Notes: a model not told the origin generated them from the letters alone. Positions 35,867-45,013 are shown, numbered from the stretch's first letter. The stretch is DNA of 64,000 bases from Paenibacillus sabuli (GCF_014705605.1 NZ_JACXIZ010000028.1:1-64000), one strand, 5' to 3'. Translations and numbers: made by a program.

Positions 35867-36535
35867 ATGCATACAGACGGCTACAAGCAGGCGCGGCGCG
35901 TACTCGTCGTCACCGCGGTAGAGGCGGAGCAGGCGGCCTTGCAGCACGGGCTGGGCGGTGACGGACGATTCACGGCAGTCGCTGTGGGGGCCGGCGCCGC
36001 GATGGCGGCAGCGGGCACCATGCAGGCGCTGCAGGAGGATCGCTACGACCTGGTCGTCTCAGCCGGGATTGGCGGCGGCTTCGTCGGACGGGCCGCGGTC
36101 GGCAGCCTGGTCGTGGCGAATGCGATTGTCGTCGCCGATCTGGGCGCGCAGACGGCGGAGGGCGGCTTCGTCGCCATCGACGAGCTCGGCTTCGGGACCG
36201 GACGCTTCGCCGTCGACGAAGCGGCGGCGCGCCAGCTGCATGCGGCGCTGATCGCCCGCGGCCTGGAGGCTGTGCTGGGGCCGGTGCTGACCGTCTCCAC
36301 GGCGACGGGGACGGCCGCGACCGCCGCCGAGCTGTGCGCGCGCGTGCCGGGCGCCGCGGCGGAAGGCATGGAAGGCGGCGGCGTCGCTGCGGCGGCGGTG
36401 CGCCGCGGCCTCCCGGTGCTGGAGCTGCGGGCGATCTCCAATGCGGTCGGCCCCCGCGATCGCGCCGCCTGGCGCATCGGCGAGGCGCTGGCCGCGCTGG
36501 AGGCAGCGGGCCCCGTCCTGCTGGAGGTGCTCTAA
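35867..36535 (+). CDS. mqnB: Futalosine hydrolase
   Basis: 222 residues; ATG 35867. It belongs to the nucleoside phosphorylase/hydrolase superfamily: VLVVTAVEAEQAAL start, VVSAGIGGGF, GSLVVANAIVVADLG, and the substrate loop VPGAAAEGMEGGGVAAAA followed by LELRAISNAVGPRDR. MqnB removes hypoxanthine from futalosine to give dehypoxanthine futalosine in the alternative menaquinone pathway. It is immediately followed, two bases on, by mqnD, the last known step before dihydroxynaphthoate, which strongly supports the name over a generic MTA/SAH nucleosidase. Confidence 0.9.
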   Translation: MHTDGYKQARRVLVVTAVEAEQAALQHGLGGDGRFTAVAVGAGAAMAAAGTMQALQEDRYDLVVSAGIGGGFVGRAAVGSLVVANAIVVADLGAQTAEGGFVAIDELGFGTGRFAVDEAAARQLHAALIARGLEAVLGPVLTVSTATGTAATAAELCARVPGAAAEGMEGGGVAAAAVRRGLPVLELRAISNAVGPRDRAAWRIGEALAALEAAGPVLLEVL

Positions 36536-36537
36536 CA

Positions 36538-37383
36538 ATGCTGCAGATTGCTTTTTCGCCTTGTCCCAACGATACCTTCGTCTTCCACGCACTCGTCCAC
36601 GGCCGCATAGCGGACGCGCCGCAATTCGACGTGACCTATGCGGACATCGACGTGACCAATGAGCTTGCCGCGAGCGGCCGCGGTCTCGACGTCATGAAAA
36701 TCTCCTATGCCGCGCTGCCCTGGGTGCCTGAGGATTACGCGCTGCTGCCCTGCGGGGGCGCTCTGGGGCGCGGCTGCGGGCCGCTCGTGCTGACGGCGGA
36801 AGCCGCGGACGGCGCGGACCTCGCGCGTCTGGCGGGCCGGCGCGTCGCGGTGCCGAGCGAGCGCTCGACGGCGTACTTGCTCTTCCGTCTATGGGCGGCC
36901 CAGCAGGTGCCGGGCGAGCGTCCGGAGATCGTGGTCATGCCCTTCCACGAGATCATGCCGGCTGTGCGCGACGGCCTGATCGACGCCGGGCTGGTCATTC
37001 ACGAGGCGCGCTTCACCTACGGCCAATACGGCTTGCATCAGGTGGTCGATCTGGGCAGCTGGTGGGAGCGGGATACCGGTCTGCCGATTCCGCTCGGGGC
37101 GATCATCGCCCGCCGCGGCCTCGATCTGCCCGCGCTGGCCGGGTGGATCCGCGCCTCCGTGGAAGCGGCCTGGGCCGATCCTGCAGCCTCGCGGGATTAT
37201 GTCATGCGCCATGCGCAGGAGCTGTCGGCGGAGGTCGCGCAGTCGCATATCGATCTGTACGTCAACAGCTATACGGCCGAGCTCGGCGAGAGCGGCTGCG
37301 GCGCGATCGAGGCGCTGCTCGGCCGGGCCGCGGCCGAGGGGCTGGTGCCCCGCATCGACCTGGCAGCCATGCGTGCGTTTTGA
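36538..37383 (+). CDS. mqnD: 1,4-dihydroxy-6-naphthoate synthase
   Basis: 281 residues from ATG 36538. It shows the MqnD periplasmic-binding-protein-like fold with the signature start IAFSPCPNDTFVFHALVHG, the DVMKISYAALPW strand, GCGPLV, VPSERSTAYLLFRLW and VIHEARFTYGQYGL, which holds the catalytic His. It converts cyclic dehypoxanthine futalosine to 1,4-dihydroxy-6-naphthoate for menaquinone synthesis. It is translationally coupled to mqnB; mqnA, mqnC and mqnE are not in the window. A terminator follows at 37397. Confidence 0.92.
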   Translation: MLQIAFSPCPNDTFVFHALVHGRIADAPQFDVTYADIDVTNELAASGRGLDVMKISYAALPWVPEDYALLPCGGALGRGCGPLVLTAEAADGADLARLAGRRVAVPSERSTAYLLFRLWAAQQVPGERPEIVVMPFHEIMPAVRDGLIDAGLVIHEARFTYGQYGLHQVVDLGSWWERDTGLPIPLGAIIARRGLDLPALAGWIRASVEAAWADPAASRDYVMRHAQELSAEVAQSHIDLYVNSYTAELGESGCGAIEALLGRAAAEGLVPRIDLAAMRAF

Positions 37384-37396
37384 TTGGACAACCAGG

Positions 37397-37436
37397 GGGC
37401 CCGCCCTCCGGCATTGTGCCGGGGGGCGGGCCCTTT
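37397..37436 (+). terminator. Terminator after mqnBD
   Basis: GGGCCCGCC and CCGGCA pair with TGCCGG and GGCGGGCCC around a three-base loop, followed by TTTGTCTT. It is a strong GC-rich stem directly after mqnD. Confidence 0.85.
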
Positions 37437-37482
37437 GTCTTGCATATCGATAGAACGTATTGACTTCCTATCTTTGCCGGAA

Positions 37483-38061
37483 TTACTGCTCCGCTTCGAT
37501 CGGCCGCGTGTCCTCGTCGATCAGATCGAGCGCGCCGGTCGTCGGATCGATGACGAGCCCGTGCACGGGAATGTTGCGCGGGAGCAGCGGATGATTGCGG
37601 ATGATGTCGACACTGTGCTTGACGCCGTCTTCGGGGCTGTCGAAGCCGCGCAGGAAGCGTTTCATGCTGATCCCCGACTGCTCCAGCGTGTCGATGACGC
37701 TGGCCTCGATCCCCTCTTCCTTGAACTTCTCCACCATGGCGTCGGAGTCGAGCTTGGTCATGCCGCAGCCGTGGTGCCCGATGACAAAAACCTCGCGTGC
37801 GCCCAGAGCGTAAATGGCAACCAGGATGCTGCGCATGGCGCTCCCGAACGGCTGCGTCAGGATGGCGCCGGCGTTTTTGACGATCTTGACGTCCCCGTTG
37901 CGCAGATTCAGCGCCTTGGGCAGCAGCTCCACGAGCCGGGTATCCATGCAGGTGAGGATAACGGCGCGCTTGCCGGGGAATTTGTCGGTGACATATTGCT
38001 CGTATTGCTTTTCTTCCACGAAGGATTGATTAAAAGCCATGATGTCCCGAAGTATGGACAT
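37483..38061 (-). CDS. Beta-class carbonic anhydrase
   Basis: 192 residues, ATG preceded by AGGAGG. Zinc ligands are visible as Cys38 in TCMDTR (with the Asp40-Arg42 dyad) and His96/Cys99 in GHHGCGM. It interconverts CO2 and bicarbonate in the cytoplasm. The length and the Gly-rich GHHGCG motif fit the short bacterial beta-carbonic anhydrases such as B. subtilis YtiB. It is monocistronic and convergent with mqnD. Confidence 0.92.
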   Translation of the reverse strand: MSILRDIMAFNQSFVEEKQYEQYVTDKFPGKRAVILTCMDTRLVELLPKALNLRNGDVKIVKNAGAILTQPFGSAMRSILVAIYALGAREVFVIGHHGCGMTKLDSDAMVEKFKEEGIEASVIDTLEQSGISMKRFLRGFDSPEDGVKHSVDIIRNHPLLPRNIPVHGLVIDPTTGALDLIDEDTRPIEAEQ

Positions 38062-38172
38062 GGTTCGATTCCTCCTGCATCCAGTATGGTAATTGACCTA
38101 TCCTTTCTATTCTGGGCGAATGATTATCATTCGTCAACCGGAAAAGCGAGCCATTGCTGGCAGCCGGAGGGG

Positions 38173-39000
38173 CTAGACGACGCCGAGGCGCATGCGGTAC
38201 CCGAATTCGACCGGCTCCTCTCCGTCGCCGAAGCGGGTCCGAGCGGCCGCGCGCAGCGCCGCCAGCTCAGGCTCGAGCGCATCCCGGTCCAGGCGCAGCG
38301 CGGCCTGGACGCCGCCCTGGCTCATCGCCAGCCCGACATAACGCTCGGCATCGGCAGGCTCGGCATGATGGAAGACGAGCTCGCGCACGTAGCGGAAAAC
38401 ACCGCTTCTGCGGAGCTGCTCCAAATGGCCTTCCTTGTCCGCCTTGATCGCACGGGCGTCCGGGGTGGAGAGGGCTTCGCCGACCTGGTCGGCCTTGCGC
38501 GTCAGCGCCATGTAGGCTCGCTCGACCTCCGCGCCCGCAGCAGGCGGCCAATCGCAGTCGTAGGCGGCGAATACCCCGCCGGTACGGAGCACGCGCGCCG
38601 CCTCGCGCAGCGTGCTCTGCGGCTCCATCCAATGAAAGGACTGGGAGCAGGTGACCACGTCGGCGCTGTCGTCGTCAAAAGCGAGGCGATTGGAATAGCC
38701 GTGAGCAAAGGACAGGCTGGCCGCAGCCCCGGAATCGCCGCTCAGCCGCGCCTCCGCCTGGGCGCGCATGTCCGCGCCGGGCTCGATGCCGACGATCCGG
38801 TCGGCGCGGCCGAGCCAGACGAAGGACGACAGGCCGGTCCCCGATCCCAGATCCAGGACGAGCTCGGGGCGCCGCCCCAGATAGCGCAGGATGAGCGCCG
38901 CGGCGTGCGGCGGCGCCTCCGGCCGATAGCGCTGGTAGACGTCTCCGAAGCCCTCGAAGCGCGTGATGTTGCTCGGGCGGTTGCCGCTGGGCATCGTCAT
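38173..39000 (-). CDS. Class I SAM-dependent methyltransferase
   Basis: 275 residues; ATG 39000 is favoured because GGAGGTG lies five bases upstream, although an in-frame ATG nine codons earlier exists. The Rossmann-type fold has motif I LVLDLGSGTGLSS, an acidic motif II (IVGIEPGADM), and a DVVTCSQSFHWM motif typical of the methyltransferase-11/UbiE-like group. YxRYRPxxP at the start resembles YafE/trans-aconitate-type relatives. The substrate is unknown; neighbours give no clue. Confidence 0.85.
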   Translation of the reverse strand: MTMPSGNRPSNITRFEGFGDVYQRYRPEAPPHAAALILRYLGRRPELVLDLGSGTGLSSFVWLGRADRIVGIEPGADMRAQAEARLSGDSGAAASLSFAHGYSNRLAFDDDSADVVTCSQSFHWMEPQSTLREAARVLRTGGVFAAYDCDWPPAAGAEVERAYMALTRKADQVGEALSTPDARAIKADKEGHLEQLRRSGVFRYVRELVFHHAEPADAERYVGLAMSQGGVQAALRLDRDALEPELAALRAAARTRFGDGEEPVEFGYRMRLGVV

Positions 39001-39266
39001 GCCGTCACCTCCAATGTGCGAGTACAAATTGCAGCCGCTCCAGGAGCGCGCACGTCTGTTGCTTATCTTCTTAATTGTGCCGAGCGCGCGTGCCGAATGT
39101 CAAGCATCCACGCGCTTTGAATTGAAAAGGGATGTGAAGCCAGGCCGGTAAAGCAGCGCATTGATCCGGGGCCTGGGATTGTTAAGGTTTTTTTAAGACT
39201 CGTCCGTATACTGGAGGTATGCCGAGGCAATCGCCGGGCAGAGGAACAGGACGAGGAGGCGCTGTG

Positions 39267-39974
39267 ATGCGTGGATTATTCCGCAGGCCGCCCGCCCCTG
39301 GCGGACGCCATGAGCTCAAGCATGCCATCACGCAGATGGATTGTACCTTGCTGCGTACCAATTTGCGTCATGTGATGCAGCCCGATCCGCATGCCGGCGC
39401 GGATGGCAGCTATCGTATTCGAAGTGTGTATTTCGATAATTTTGACAACAAGGTGCTGACCGAAAAGAAGGAGGGATTTTATCGCCGCGACAAGTACCGC
39501 GTGCGGCTGTACAATCTGGACACCGCGCATCTGACGCTGGAGAAAAAGAGCAAGCGCGACAATATGACGTACAAATCGAAGTGTCCGGTCACGGCGCTCG
39601 AATACGAGCGCATCCGGCTCGGCGATACGGCCTGGATGGAGACGGATGAGCGCGAGCTGGTGCGCGAGCTGCAGGTACGCATGAAGCAGCTGCAGCTCAA
39701 GCCGACGGTCATTGTCGATTATACCCGCGAGGTATTCGTCTATCCGCACGGCAATGTACGCGTCACGCTGGACAGCGACATTCGCACCGGCCTCCGCCAC
39801 GACGACGTCTGCAACGCGCATGTGCCGATGACGCCGGTGCTCGGTCCGGGGGAGGCGATCCTGGAGGTCAAGTACGATGCGTACCTGCCGGATCATATTC
39901 GGGCGCTGCTTCAGATCGGCGCACGCACCCGGGAAGCGTTCTCCAAGTACCAGCTCAGTCGCATGTACGGGTAG
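39267..39974 (+). CDS. VTC-domain protein (polyphosphate polymerase-like)
   Basis: 235 residues; ATG 39267 (or GTG 39264) follows AGGAGG. The tunnel fold of the VTC/CYTH-like family is recognisable: ELKHAIT start, YRIRSVYFDNFDN, the basic strands RRDKYRVRLYN and LEKKSKRDNMTYKSKCPV, PTVIVDYTREVF, VRVTLDSDIRTG, and the terminal EVKYDAYLPDHI with FSKYQLSR. In yeast Vtc4 this domain polymerises polyphosphate from ATP inside a tunnel lined with Arg/Lys and a metal-binding Glu. Bacterial copies commonly sit with DUF4956 and CotH genes, as here. The activity of such bacterial homologues is little known. Confidence 0.85.
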   Translation: MRGLFRRPPAPGGRHELKHAITQMDCTLLRTNLRHVMQPDPHAGADGSYRIRSVYFDNFDNKVLTEKKEGFYRRDKYRVRLYNLDTAHLTLEKKSKRDNMTYKSKCPVTALEYERIRLGDTAWMETDERELVRELQVRMKQLQLKPTVIVDYTREVFVYPHGNVRVTLDSDIRTGLRHDDVCNAHVPMTPVLGPGEAILEVKYDAYLPDHIRALLQIGARTREAFSKYQLSRMYG

Positions 39975-40015
39975 GTTGCATATTTGCAAAAAAAGATAAT
40001 GGAGGCTTGCGCCCT

Positions 40016-40702
40016 ATGGATACGAATCTCACCTTCAACGATATTTTCAAATCGAGCTTTCTCGAAAAAACGGAAAGCTTTTCGCTGACCGATTCCTTGA
40101 TCGGATTGCTGGTTGCGTTTGCCGTCGGGTTATTCATCTACGTCATCTACAAAAAAACGTTCTCCGGGGTCATCTATTCCCACAGCTTCAACATCTCGCT
40201 GATCGTCGTGTCGATGGCCACCGCACTCATCATTATGGGCATCTCCTCGAACGTGCTGCTCTCGCTCGGCATGGTCGGGGCGCTGTCGATCGTGCGCTTC
40301 CGTACGCCGATCAAGGATCCGATGGATCTGGTCTATATTTTCTGGTCCATCGTCGCAGGCATCCTGTGCGGTGCGGGCTTTATTCCGCTCGTCATCGTCG
40401 GCTCGCTCCTGATCGGGGCGGTGCTGCTCTTCTTCGTCAATCGCATCACGGTGGAGAATCCGTACCTGTTGATCGTCAAGTACCGCACCGCCGAGTTGGA
40501 GCGGTCGCTGGAGGAGATCGTCTCCCGCCAATCGCGCAAGCATATGCTCAAGTCGAAGTCGGTGATGCCCGGCGGCGAATACGAGGTGACCTATGAGATA
40601 CGCGTCAAGGCGCACGAGGGGGAATTCCTCAATGCTATCACAGAGATGGAGGGCGTCCACTCTGCAGTCATGCTGAGCTATGACGGCAACTTTACGGCCT
40701 GA
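40016..40702 (+). CDS. DUF4956 membrane protein
   Basis: 228 residues; ATG 40016 with GGAGG ten bases upstream. Four hydrophobic segments at about 23-160 include the very conserved stretch LSLGMVGALSIVRFRTPIKDP, typical of DUF4956. A cytoplasmic C-terminal ferredoxin-like portion (YEVTYEIRVKAHEGEFLNAI) follows. The function is unknown. Its fixed position between the VTC-domain gene and the CotH gene suggests a membrane partner of both. Confidence 0.87.
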   Translation: MDTNLTFNDIFKSSFLEKTESFSLTDSLIGLLVAFAVGLFIYVIYKKTFSGVIYSHSFNISLIVVSMATALIIMGISSNVLLSLGMVGALSIVRFRTPIKDPMDLVYIFWSIVAGILCGAGFIPLVIVGSLLIGAVLLFFVNRITVENPYLLIVKYRTAELERSLEEIVSRQSRKHMLKSKSVMPGGEYEVTYEIRVKAHEGEFLNAITEMEGVHSAVMLSYDGNFTA

Positions 40703-40720
40703 TGAAGGAGGGCGAAGGCG

Positions 40721-42661
40721 ATGATCCAAAATCGTTACATTGCGTTCGCGGTCGGTCTGCTGCTGCTCCTGCTGGTTGCCGTCATGGCGGTCTTGCCGCG
40801 GCTCGGTGTCCAGGCGGCGGCCAATGGCGCCTATGTGGAGCGGGTGTTCAACCAGAATCGCGTCACCCAGGTACAGATCGAGATGAGCGAAGGGGACTTG
40901 GCGGAGATGCTGGACAATCCGACCGCGGAGGAAATGTTCAACGCCTCCGTTACGGTGGACGGCGTGCGGGTAAGCGACGTCGGCGTGCGCACGAAGGGCA
41001 ATTCGTCGCTCTCGTCGGTGGCGCGGATGGAGGATTCGGAGCGGTACAGCTTCAAGATCGACTTTGATTACTACTCCGATCAGAGTCTGTACGGGCTGCG
41101 CAAGCTCAATCTGAACAATAACTTCAGCGATGCTACGCAGATGCGTGAATACTTGTCCTACCGCGTGATGGAGGAAATGGGCGTGGCGACGCCGGCCTAT
41201 TCGTACATGTACGTGACGATCAATGGACAAGAGTGGGGCCTGTACCTCGGCGTCGAAGCGATTGAGGAGCCGTTCCTCGCCCGCAGCTTCGCGGACGGCA
41301 CCGGCGACCTGTACAAGCCGGAGGGAACGGGCAGCGATCTGAAGTGGATCAGCGACGAATACGACGATTATACCGGCATGGTGCTGAAGACGAATCGCAA
41401 CGATCCGGACGAGGCGGCACTCCTGGGCATGCTGGAGGCCATCAACACCGGGGGCGATCTGGCGTCCTACCTCGATGTAGACGAGATGCTGCGGTATTTT
41501 GCGGTCAACACGGCCCTGGTCAATCTGGACAGCTACCAGGGCACGATGAAGCACAATTACTACCTGTACGAGCAGGATGGCGTGTTTTCCATACTGCCTT
41601 GGGATTACAATATGTCGTTCGGGGGCTTCGGCATCGGCATGGGCGGCATGGGCGGCGGCATGGACAGGCGGGAGGGAGCGGCCGGTCTCGATGCCGCGGA
41701 CGCCGCGCCGCCCCAGTCTGACGCAGCAGAGCAGCAGGCCCCCGACACCAGTGTGAACGGCGAAGACGGACAATCGCCGCCCGCAGGCGCGGATAGTGTC
41801 GTTGCCCCGGGACAGGAGCGCTCCGACGGAGACGGGGGCGTGTCGCGCGGGGCTGGCAGGGCGTTCGGTATGGGCGGTGCGGACATGGACTTCGACAGGG
41901 GAGGGATGGGCGGCGCGGGCATGAGCGGCGATCTGATGAACGAAGCGAGCATCAACTTCAGCATCACGCAGCCGGTGTCCGGTACGACGCTGGAGGAGCG
42001 GCCGCTGCTGAATGCGCTGCTGGAGGTGGACGAGTACCGCGCTGCTTATGAGGACGATTTGGCTTACGTTGCGAACGAATTGTTCAGCGAGGCATATATG
42101 GAGCCGCTTATCTCCCAGCTGTCGGCGTTAATTTTGCCTTATGTCGAGCAGGACCCGACCAAGTTCTATACGACGGACGAATTTTTGGAGGGCGCTTCGG
42201 GCGACAGCAGTCTGATCGCCTTCATGACGGCGCGGGCGGAATCGATTCGCCAGCAGCTCTCTGGCGAGCTGGTGGTAGAGGCGGCGAGCGGCGGCATGGG
42301 GGGAGCCTTCGGAGGCGCGGGCGGCGCACCGCCCGAAGGCATGATGCCGCCTGAGGGTATGGAGCTGCCCGAGGGGATGGCACCGCCGGAGGGCATGGCA
42401 CCGGGCGGTGCAGACGCGTCCGAGGATGCCGCGCCCCCGCAAGCCGGCGGCCAGGGGGCGGCGCGAGGCGTGACGGAAGGCGGCATGGATGCGCGCGGCG
42501 AGTGGCGCGGCGGGATGCAGCCTCCCGGAATGGCGGGAGGGACATCGACGACCGCGAGTCAAGGCGAGCGTCAGGCATTCATCGTAGCGAGCTCGACAGG
42601 TTTTCTTGCCTTGGCGGGCGCGATTGTATTTGTACTGCGCTTTCGGCGGCGCGGCCGCTGA
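40721..42661 (+). CDS. CotH-kinase family surface protein with C-terminal membrane anchor
   Basis: 646 residues, start 18 bases after the DUF4956 stop. A signal or anchor helix (9-27) precedes the CotH atypical-kinase domain: VGVRTKGNSSL, YGLRKLNLNNNFSDATQMREYLSYR split across strands, INGQEWGLYLGVE, YKPEG, and SILPWDYNMSF, which carries the metal-binding DYN-like site. Gly/Met-rich and Pro-Glu-Gly-Met repeats (PPEGM, about five copies near 540-570) form a flexible stalk before a C-terminal helix (FIVASSTGFLALAGAIVFVL) and a basic tail. CotH kinases phosphorylate spore-coat proteins in Bacillus; here the protein would face outside the membrane. Its partners appear to be the VTC and DUF4956 proteins. 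Confidence 0.87.
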   Translation: MIQNRYIAFAVGLLLLLLVAVMAVLPRLGVQAAANGAYVERVFNQNRVTQVQIEMSEGDLAEMLDNPTAEEMFNASVTVDGVRVSDVGVRTKGNSSLSSVARMEDSERYSFKIDFDYYSDQSLYGLRKLNLNNNFSDATQMREYLSYRVMEEMGVATPAYSYMYVTINGQEWGLYLGVEAIEEPFLARSFADGTGDLYKPEGTGSDLKWISDEYDDYTGMVLKTNRNDPDEAALLGMLEAINTGGDLASYLDVDEMLRYFAVNTALVNLDSYQGTMKHNYYLYEQDGVFSILPWDYNMSFGGFGIGMGGMGGGMDRREGAAGLDAADAAPPQSDAAEQQAPDTSVNGEDGQSPPAGADSVVAPGQERSDGDGGVSRGAGRAFGMGGADMDFDRGGMGGAGMSGDLMNEASINFSITQPVSGTTLEERPLLNALLEVDEYRAAYEDDLAYVANELFSEAYMEPLISQLSALILPYVEQDPTKFYTTDEFLEGASGDSSLIAFMTARAESIRQQLSGELVVEAASGGMGGAFGGAGGAPPEGMMPPEGMELPEGMAPPEGMAPGGADASEDAAPPQAGGQGAARGVTEGGMDARGEWRGGMQPPGMAGGTSTTASQGERQAFIVASSTGFLALAGAIVFVLRFRRRGR

Positions 42662-42682
42662 CCGGATGCGACATATGGAGCC

Positions 42683-42726
42683 AGAGAGGATCGAACGAGC
42701 GCAGCGGGCGCCGCTCGGTCCTCTTT
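42683..42726 (+). terminator. Terminator after the CotH operon
   Basis: AGAGGA and CGAGCG pair with CGCTCG and TCCTCT in an interrupted stem around a GC-rich loop, ending in CTCTTT. It lies 22 bases after the CotH stop. Confidence 0.65.
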
Positions 42727-42849
42727 GCGCAGCGGACGGGCAGAGGTTAAAACCTTCTCATTCACCGCGCAAACGGGAGGAAATGTGCGAAATGTATATT
42801 ATAATGGGTTCGTACACCCGAGACATCGCGGAAGGAGAATCTACCCAGC

Positions 42850-43311
42850 ATGGCAAACGAACAGTCTTATTCCAACAACGGTCAGCATTTTACCGTGACG
42901 CACGATCTTTTCAATCAGCCCGAACTCGATATTTATGCGCAGATGATGTATATTGTATTGCGGTCTTATCAGACCGAGTCGGCGATTCCGGCCTTGTCCG
43001 ATATGGCGCGCAAGGGTCGGATGGACCTGAAGCAGGCGATTAAAGCGATGCAGAGCCTGGTCGATCAAAAAATGATTACTCACAAGCTGTTCCAGCAGCT
43101 GGTCGGGCCGTTCAACGACGATCGCCTCTCTTGGTCGGCCAAGGGCCTGCTCGCTTATTGCAGGGAGCACCCGCAAGCCAAGCTGCCGGATCTGCTGGCG
43201 TTGTCCAATCAGTCGAGCGAGGACGAGCAGGTCATCCGGCGCGCGATTGGCGAGCTCAGCGAGACCGGGTATTTGGAGGAGCTGCCCGAGCTGAAGCGCG
43301 CAGTCGGGTAG
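42850..43311 (+). CDS. Winged-helix, replication-initiator-like protein
   Basis: 153 residues, ATG after GGAAGGAG. The sequence VTHDLFNQPELDIYAQMMYIVLRSYQTE followed by helices and ALSNQSSEDEQVIRRAIGELSETGYL resembles the winged-helix start of DnaD-like and plasmid or phage replication initiators. No enzymatic motif is present. It lies just ahead of an actin-like parM/parR pair, which makes a plasmid-maintenance origin plausible. A TATAAT at 42800-42805 may be its -10 element, though no good -35 is visible. The role is inference. Confidence 0.55.
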   Translation: MANEQSYSNNGQHFTVTHDLFNQPELDIYAQMMYIVLRSYQTESAIPALSDMARKGRMDLKQAIKAMQSLVDQKMITHKLFQQLVGPFNDDRLSWSAKGLLAYCREHPQAKLPDLLALSNQSSEDEQVIRRAIGELSETGYLEELPELKRAVG

Positions 43312-43426
43312 CGCCGGTAATTTTTAGCAGCATGCAGGAGAATCGCGTTCGGAATGGAAATTATTCAGTATCACCTTTTTCAACGCAGGCTCAAGCCTTA
43401 AAATTAGCATTTTAGGAGGGACAAGT

Positions 43427-44623
43427 GTGGGCTATCATTTTTATGTAGGCAACGACAACGGCAACAGCGAGCACGATATGATCATTGACGGCAATACGAT
43501 TGTCCAGCCCAATGTGAATTGCACGGTGGACGCGCTCCCGTGGAGCGAGGATCAAGCGCCGGAGAGCTTTATCAAAAACCTCCAGGACCAGCTCGTCGTG
43601 ACGATCGACTCGCCGGCTGCGCGCCCGGGCATGTACTATGTCGGCAAATTCGCGCTGGAGAGCGGCGAAATTCTCGACAACTTGCAAATCGGCATCGATC
43701 TCAAATGCGACATGGATCTGCCGGTTGTCAACAGCTTGGCGCAAATTGCGGCGGTAGCGGTCCAGAAGCATTACGAGGAAGAGAAGAAGATTCCCGAAGC
43801 GATCGAGGTCGCAGTCGATATGGCGACCGCGCTGCCGGTCACTCAGCATACGGATGAAACCTCGGCCAAGTTCGAGCGGCGCTTCATGAATGGCACGCAT
43901 CACGTCACCGTGCACCTGGGCATTCAGCGTGTCGCGGTCAAGGTGACGTTTGCATTTGCCAAGGTGGTGCCGGAAGCAACGCCGGTTATCTTTACGCTGC
44001 AAAAGGATGCGGAGGGCAATTGGCGCGAGGGCGACATCTATCAGGAATTTGTCGATACGTACGCGGTGGGTAAAAGCTTCAACGGCAGCTTTTTCAAGGA
44101 CAAGCGCATTTTGCATGTCGATATCGGCGACGGTTCGACCGAGTACCCGATTACGGAAGGCAACAAATTTTTGCGCCAATTTGTCTATGGCACCCATCAC
44201 GGCGCAGGGTATGCGATCGAGGAAGCGCTCGACGATTTCAATCGGCTGCTGCATCTCCCCGACAGTCCGCGGCAATTTTTTAGCGATGTGGTCAAAAACC
44301 CGAAGCACAAGTACTATGCGCGTGCCATCAAGACGCTGAAGCGGCCGCTTGAAAGTCAGGTCCGCCAGATTGTGCAAAACGTCAAAAAACAGCTGACCAA
44401 GGCGAGAAACGAAATCGACGTCATCACGGTGTACGGCGGCGGCAGCATCCTGATGCGCACGCTGCTCTACCCGCAGCTGAAAGAGCTGTGCGACGAACGC
44501 GAAATGAAGCTGCTGTACATCCCGCCTCAATACGCGGTGCAGATGAATGCCATGGGTCTGGACGCGTTTGTGCGCGGAAAAATTTACGAAGCGCTAAAAA
44601 GCAAAGCCGTGCAGCCGGCCTGA
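43427..44623 (+). CDS. parM: ParM/StbA-family actin-like plasmid-segregation ATPase
   Basis: 398 residues from GTG 43427 with AGGAGGG upstream. The actin-fold nucleotide sites are visible: phosphate 1 near the N-terminus (VGNDNGNSEHD), phosphate 2 as HVDIGDGSTEYPI, and the adenosine motif VYGGGSIL. Length and order fit the ParM/Alp family of Gram-positive plasmids, whose filaments push DNA copies apart when bound by a ParR-type adaptor. The next gene has adaptor features. Chromosomal copies of such genes are known in Firmicutes, so an integrated plasmid relic or a domesticated system are both possible. Confidence 0.83.
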   Translation: MGYHFYVGNDNGNSEHDMIIDGNTIVQPNVNCTVDALPWSEDQAPESFIKNLQDQLVVTIDSPAARPGMYYVGKFALESGEILDNLQIGIDLKCDMDLPVVNSLAQIAAVAVQKHYEEEKKIPEAIEVAVDMATALPVTQHTDETSAKFERRFMNGTHHVTVHLGIQRVAVKVTFAFAKVVPEATPVIFTLQKDAEGNWREGDIYQEFVDTYAVGKSFNGSFFKDKRILHVDIGDGSTEYPITEGNKFLRQFVYGTHHGAGYAIEEALDDFNRLLHLPDSPRQFFSDVVKNPKHKYYARAIKTLKRPLESQVRQIVQNVKKQLTKARNEIDVITVYGGGSILMRTLLYPQLKELCDEREMKLLYIPPQYAVQMNAMGLDAFVRGKIYEALKSKAVQPA

Positions 44624-44665
44624 CGGGACGTATGGAATGAAGCGCAGGTTGGAAGGTGACCGGAG

Positions 44666-45013
44666 ATGAAGAAGACCAAACTGCCAGGTGAGAACATCAG
44701 TCTGAAGACAAAAAAGACCGAGCATCCCGCGGTCATGGAGTGGATCAACGCCCAGAGCAATCTGATGGATTCGCTTCGCTATTTGATCGAAAACGAGCTT
44801 CGGCAAAACGGGGTGCGCAACCTGCAGGCGCATGTTCCGGCCGAGCGTGCTCTGCTGCCCGAGGCCGTTCAAGCGGCGGGGGCCGAGTCGGCCATGCTCC
44901 ATTCGATCGGCCAGCTTGAGAGCGCAGCGGCATCCGAAGCAAGCAGGGATGAGCTTGAACCACCTGTAGAAGAAGACGAAATTGACGATGAGGATATTGA
45001 ATCCTGGACATAG
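44666..45013 (+). CDS. ParR-like adaptor / DNA-binding partner of ParM
   Basis: 115 residues. The N-terminus is basic (KKTKLPGENISLKTKKTEHP) and is followed by VMEWINAQSNLMDSLRYLIENEL, a pattern typical of the ribbon-helix-helix part of ParR centromere-binding proteins (helix ending in SxRYLIExE). The C-terminal half is acidic (EEDEIDDEDIE), as in ParR tails that contact ParM filaments. It begins 42 bases after parM and ends just before a strong terminator. Assignment rests on pattern and position. Confidence 0.65.
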   Translation: MKKTKLPGENISLKTKKTEHPAVMEWINAQSNLMDSLRYLIENELRQNGVRNLQAHVPAERALLPEAVQAAGAESAMLHSIGQLESAAASEASRDELEPPVEEDEIDDEDIESWT

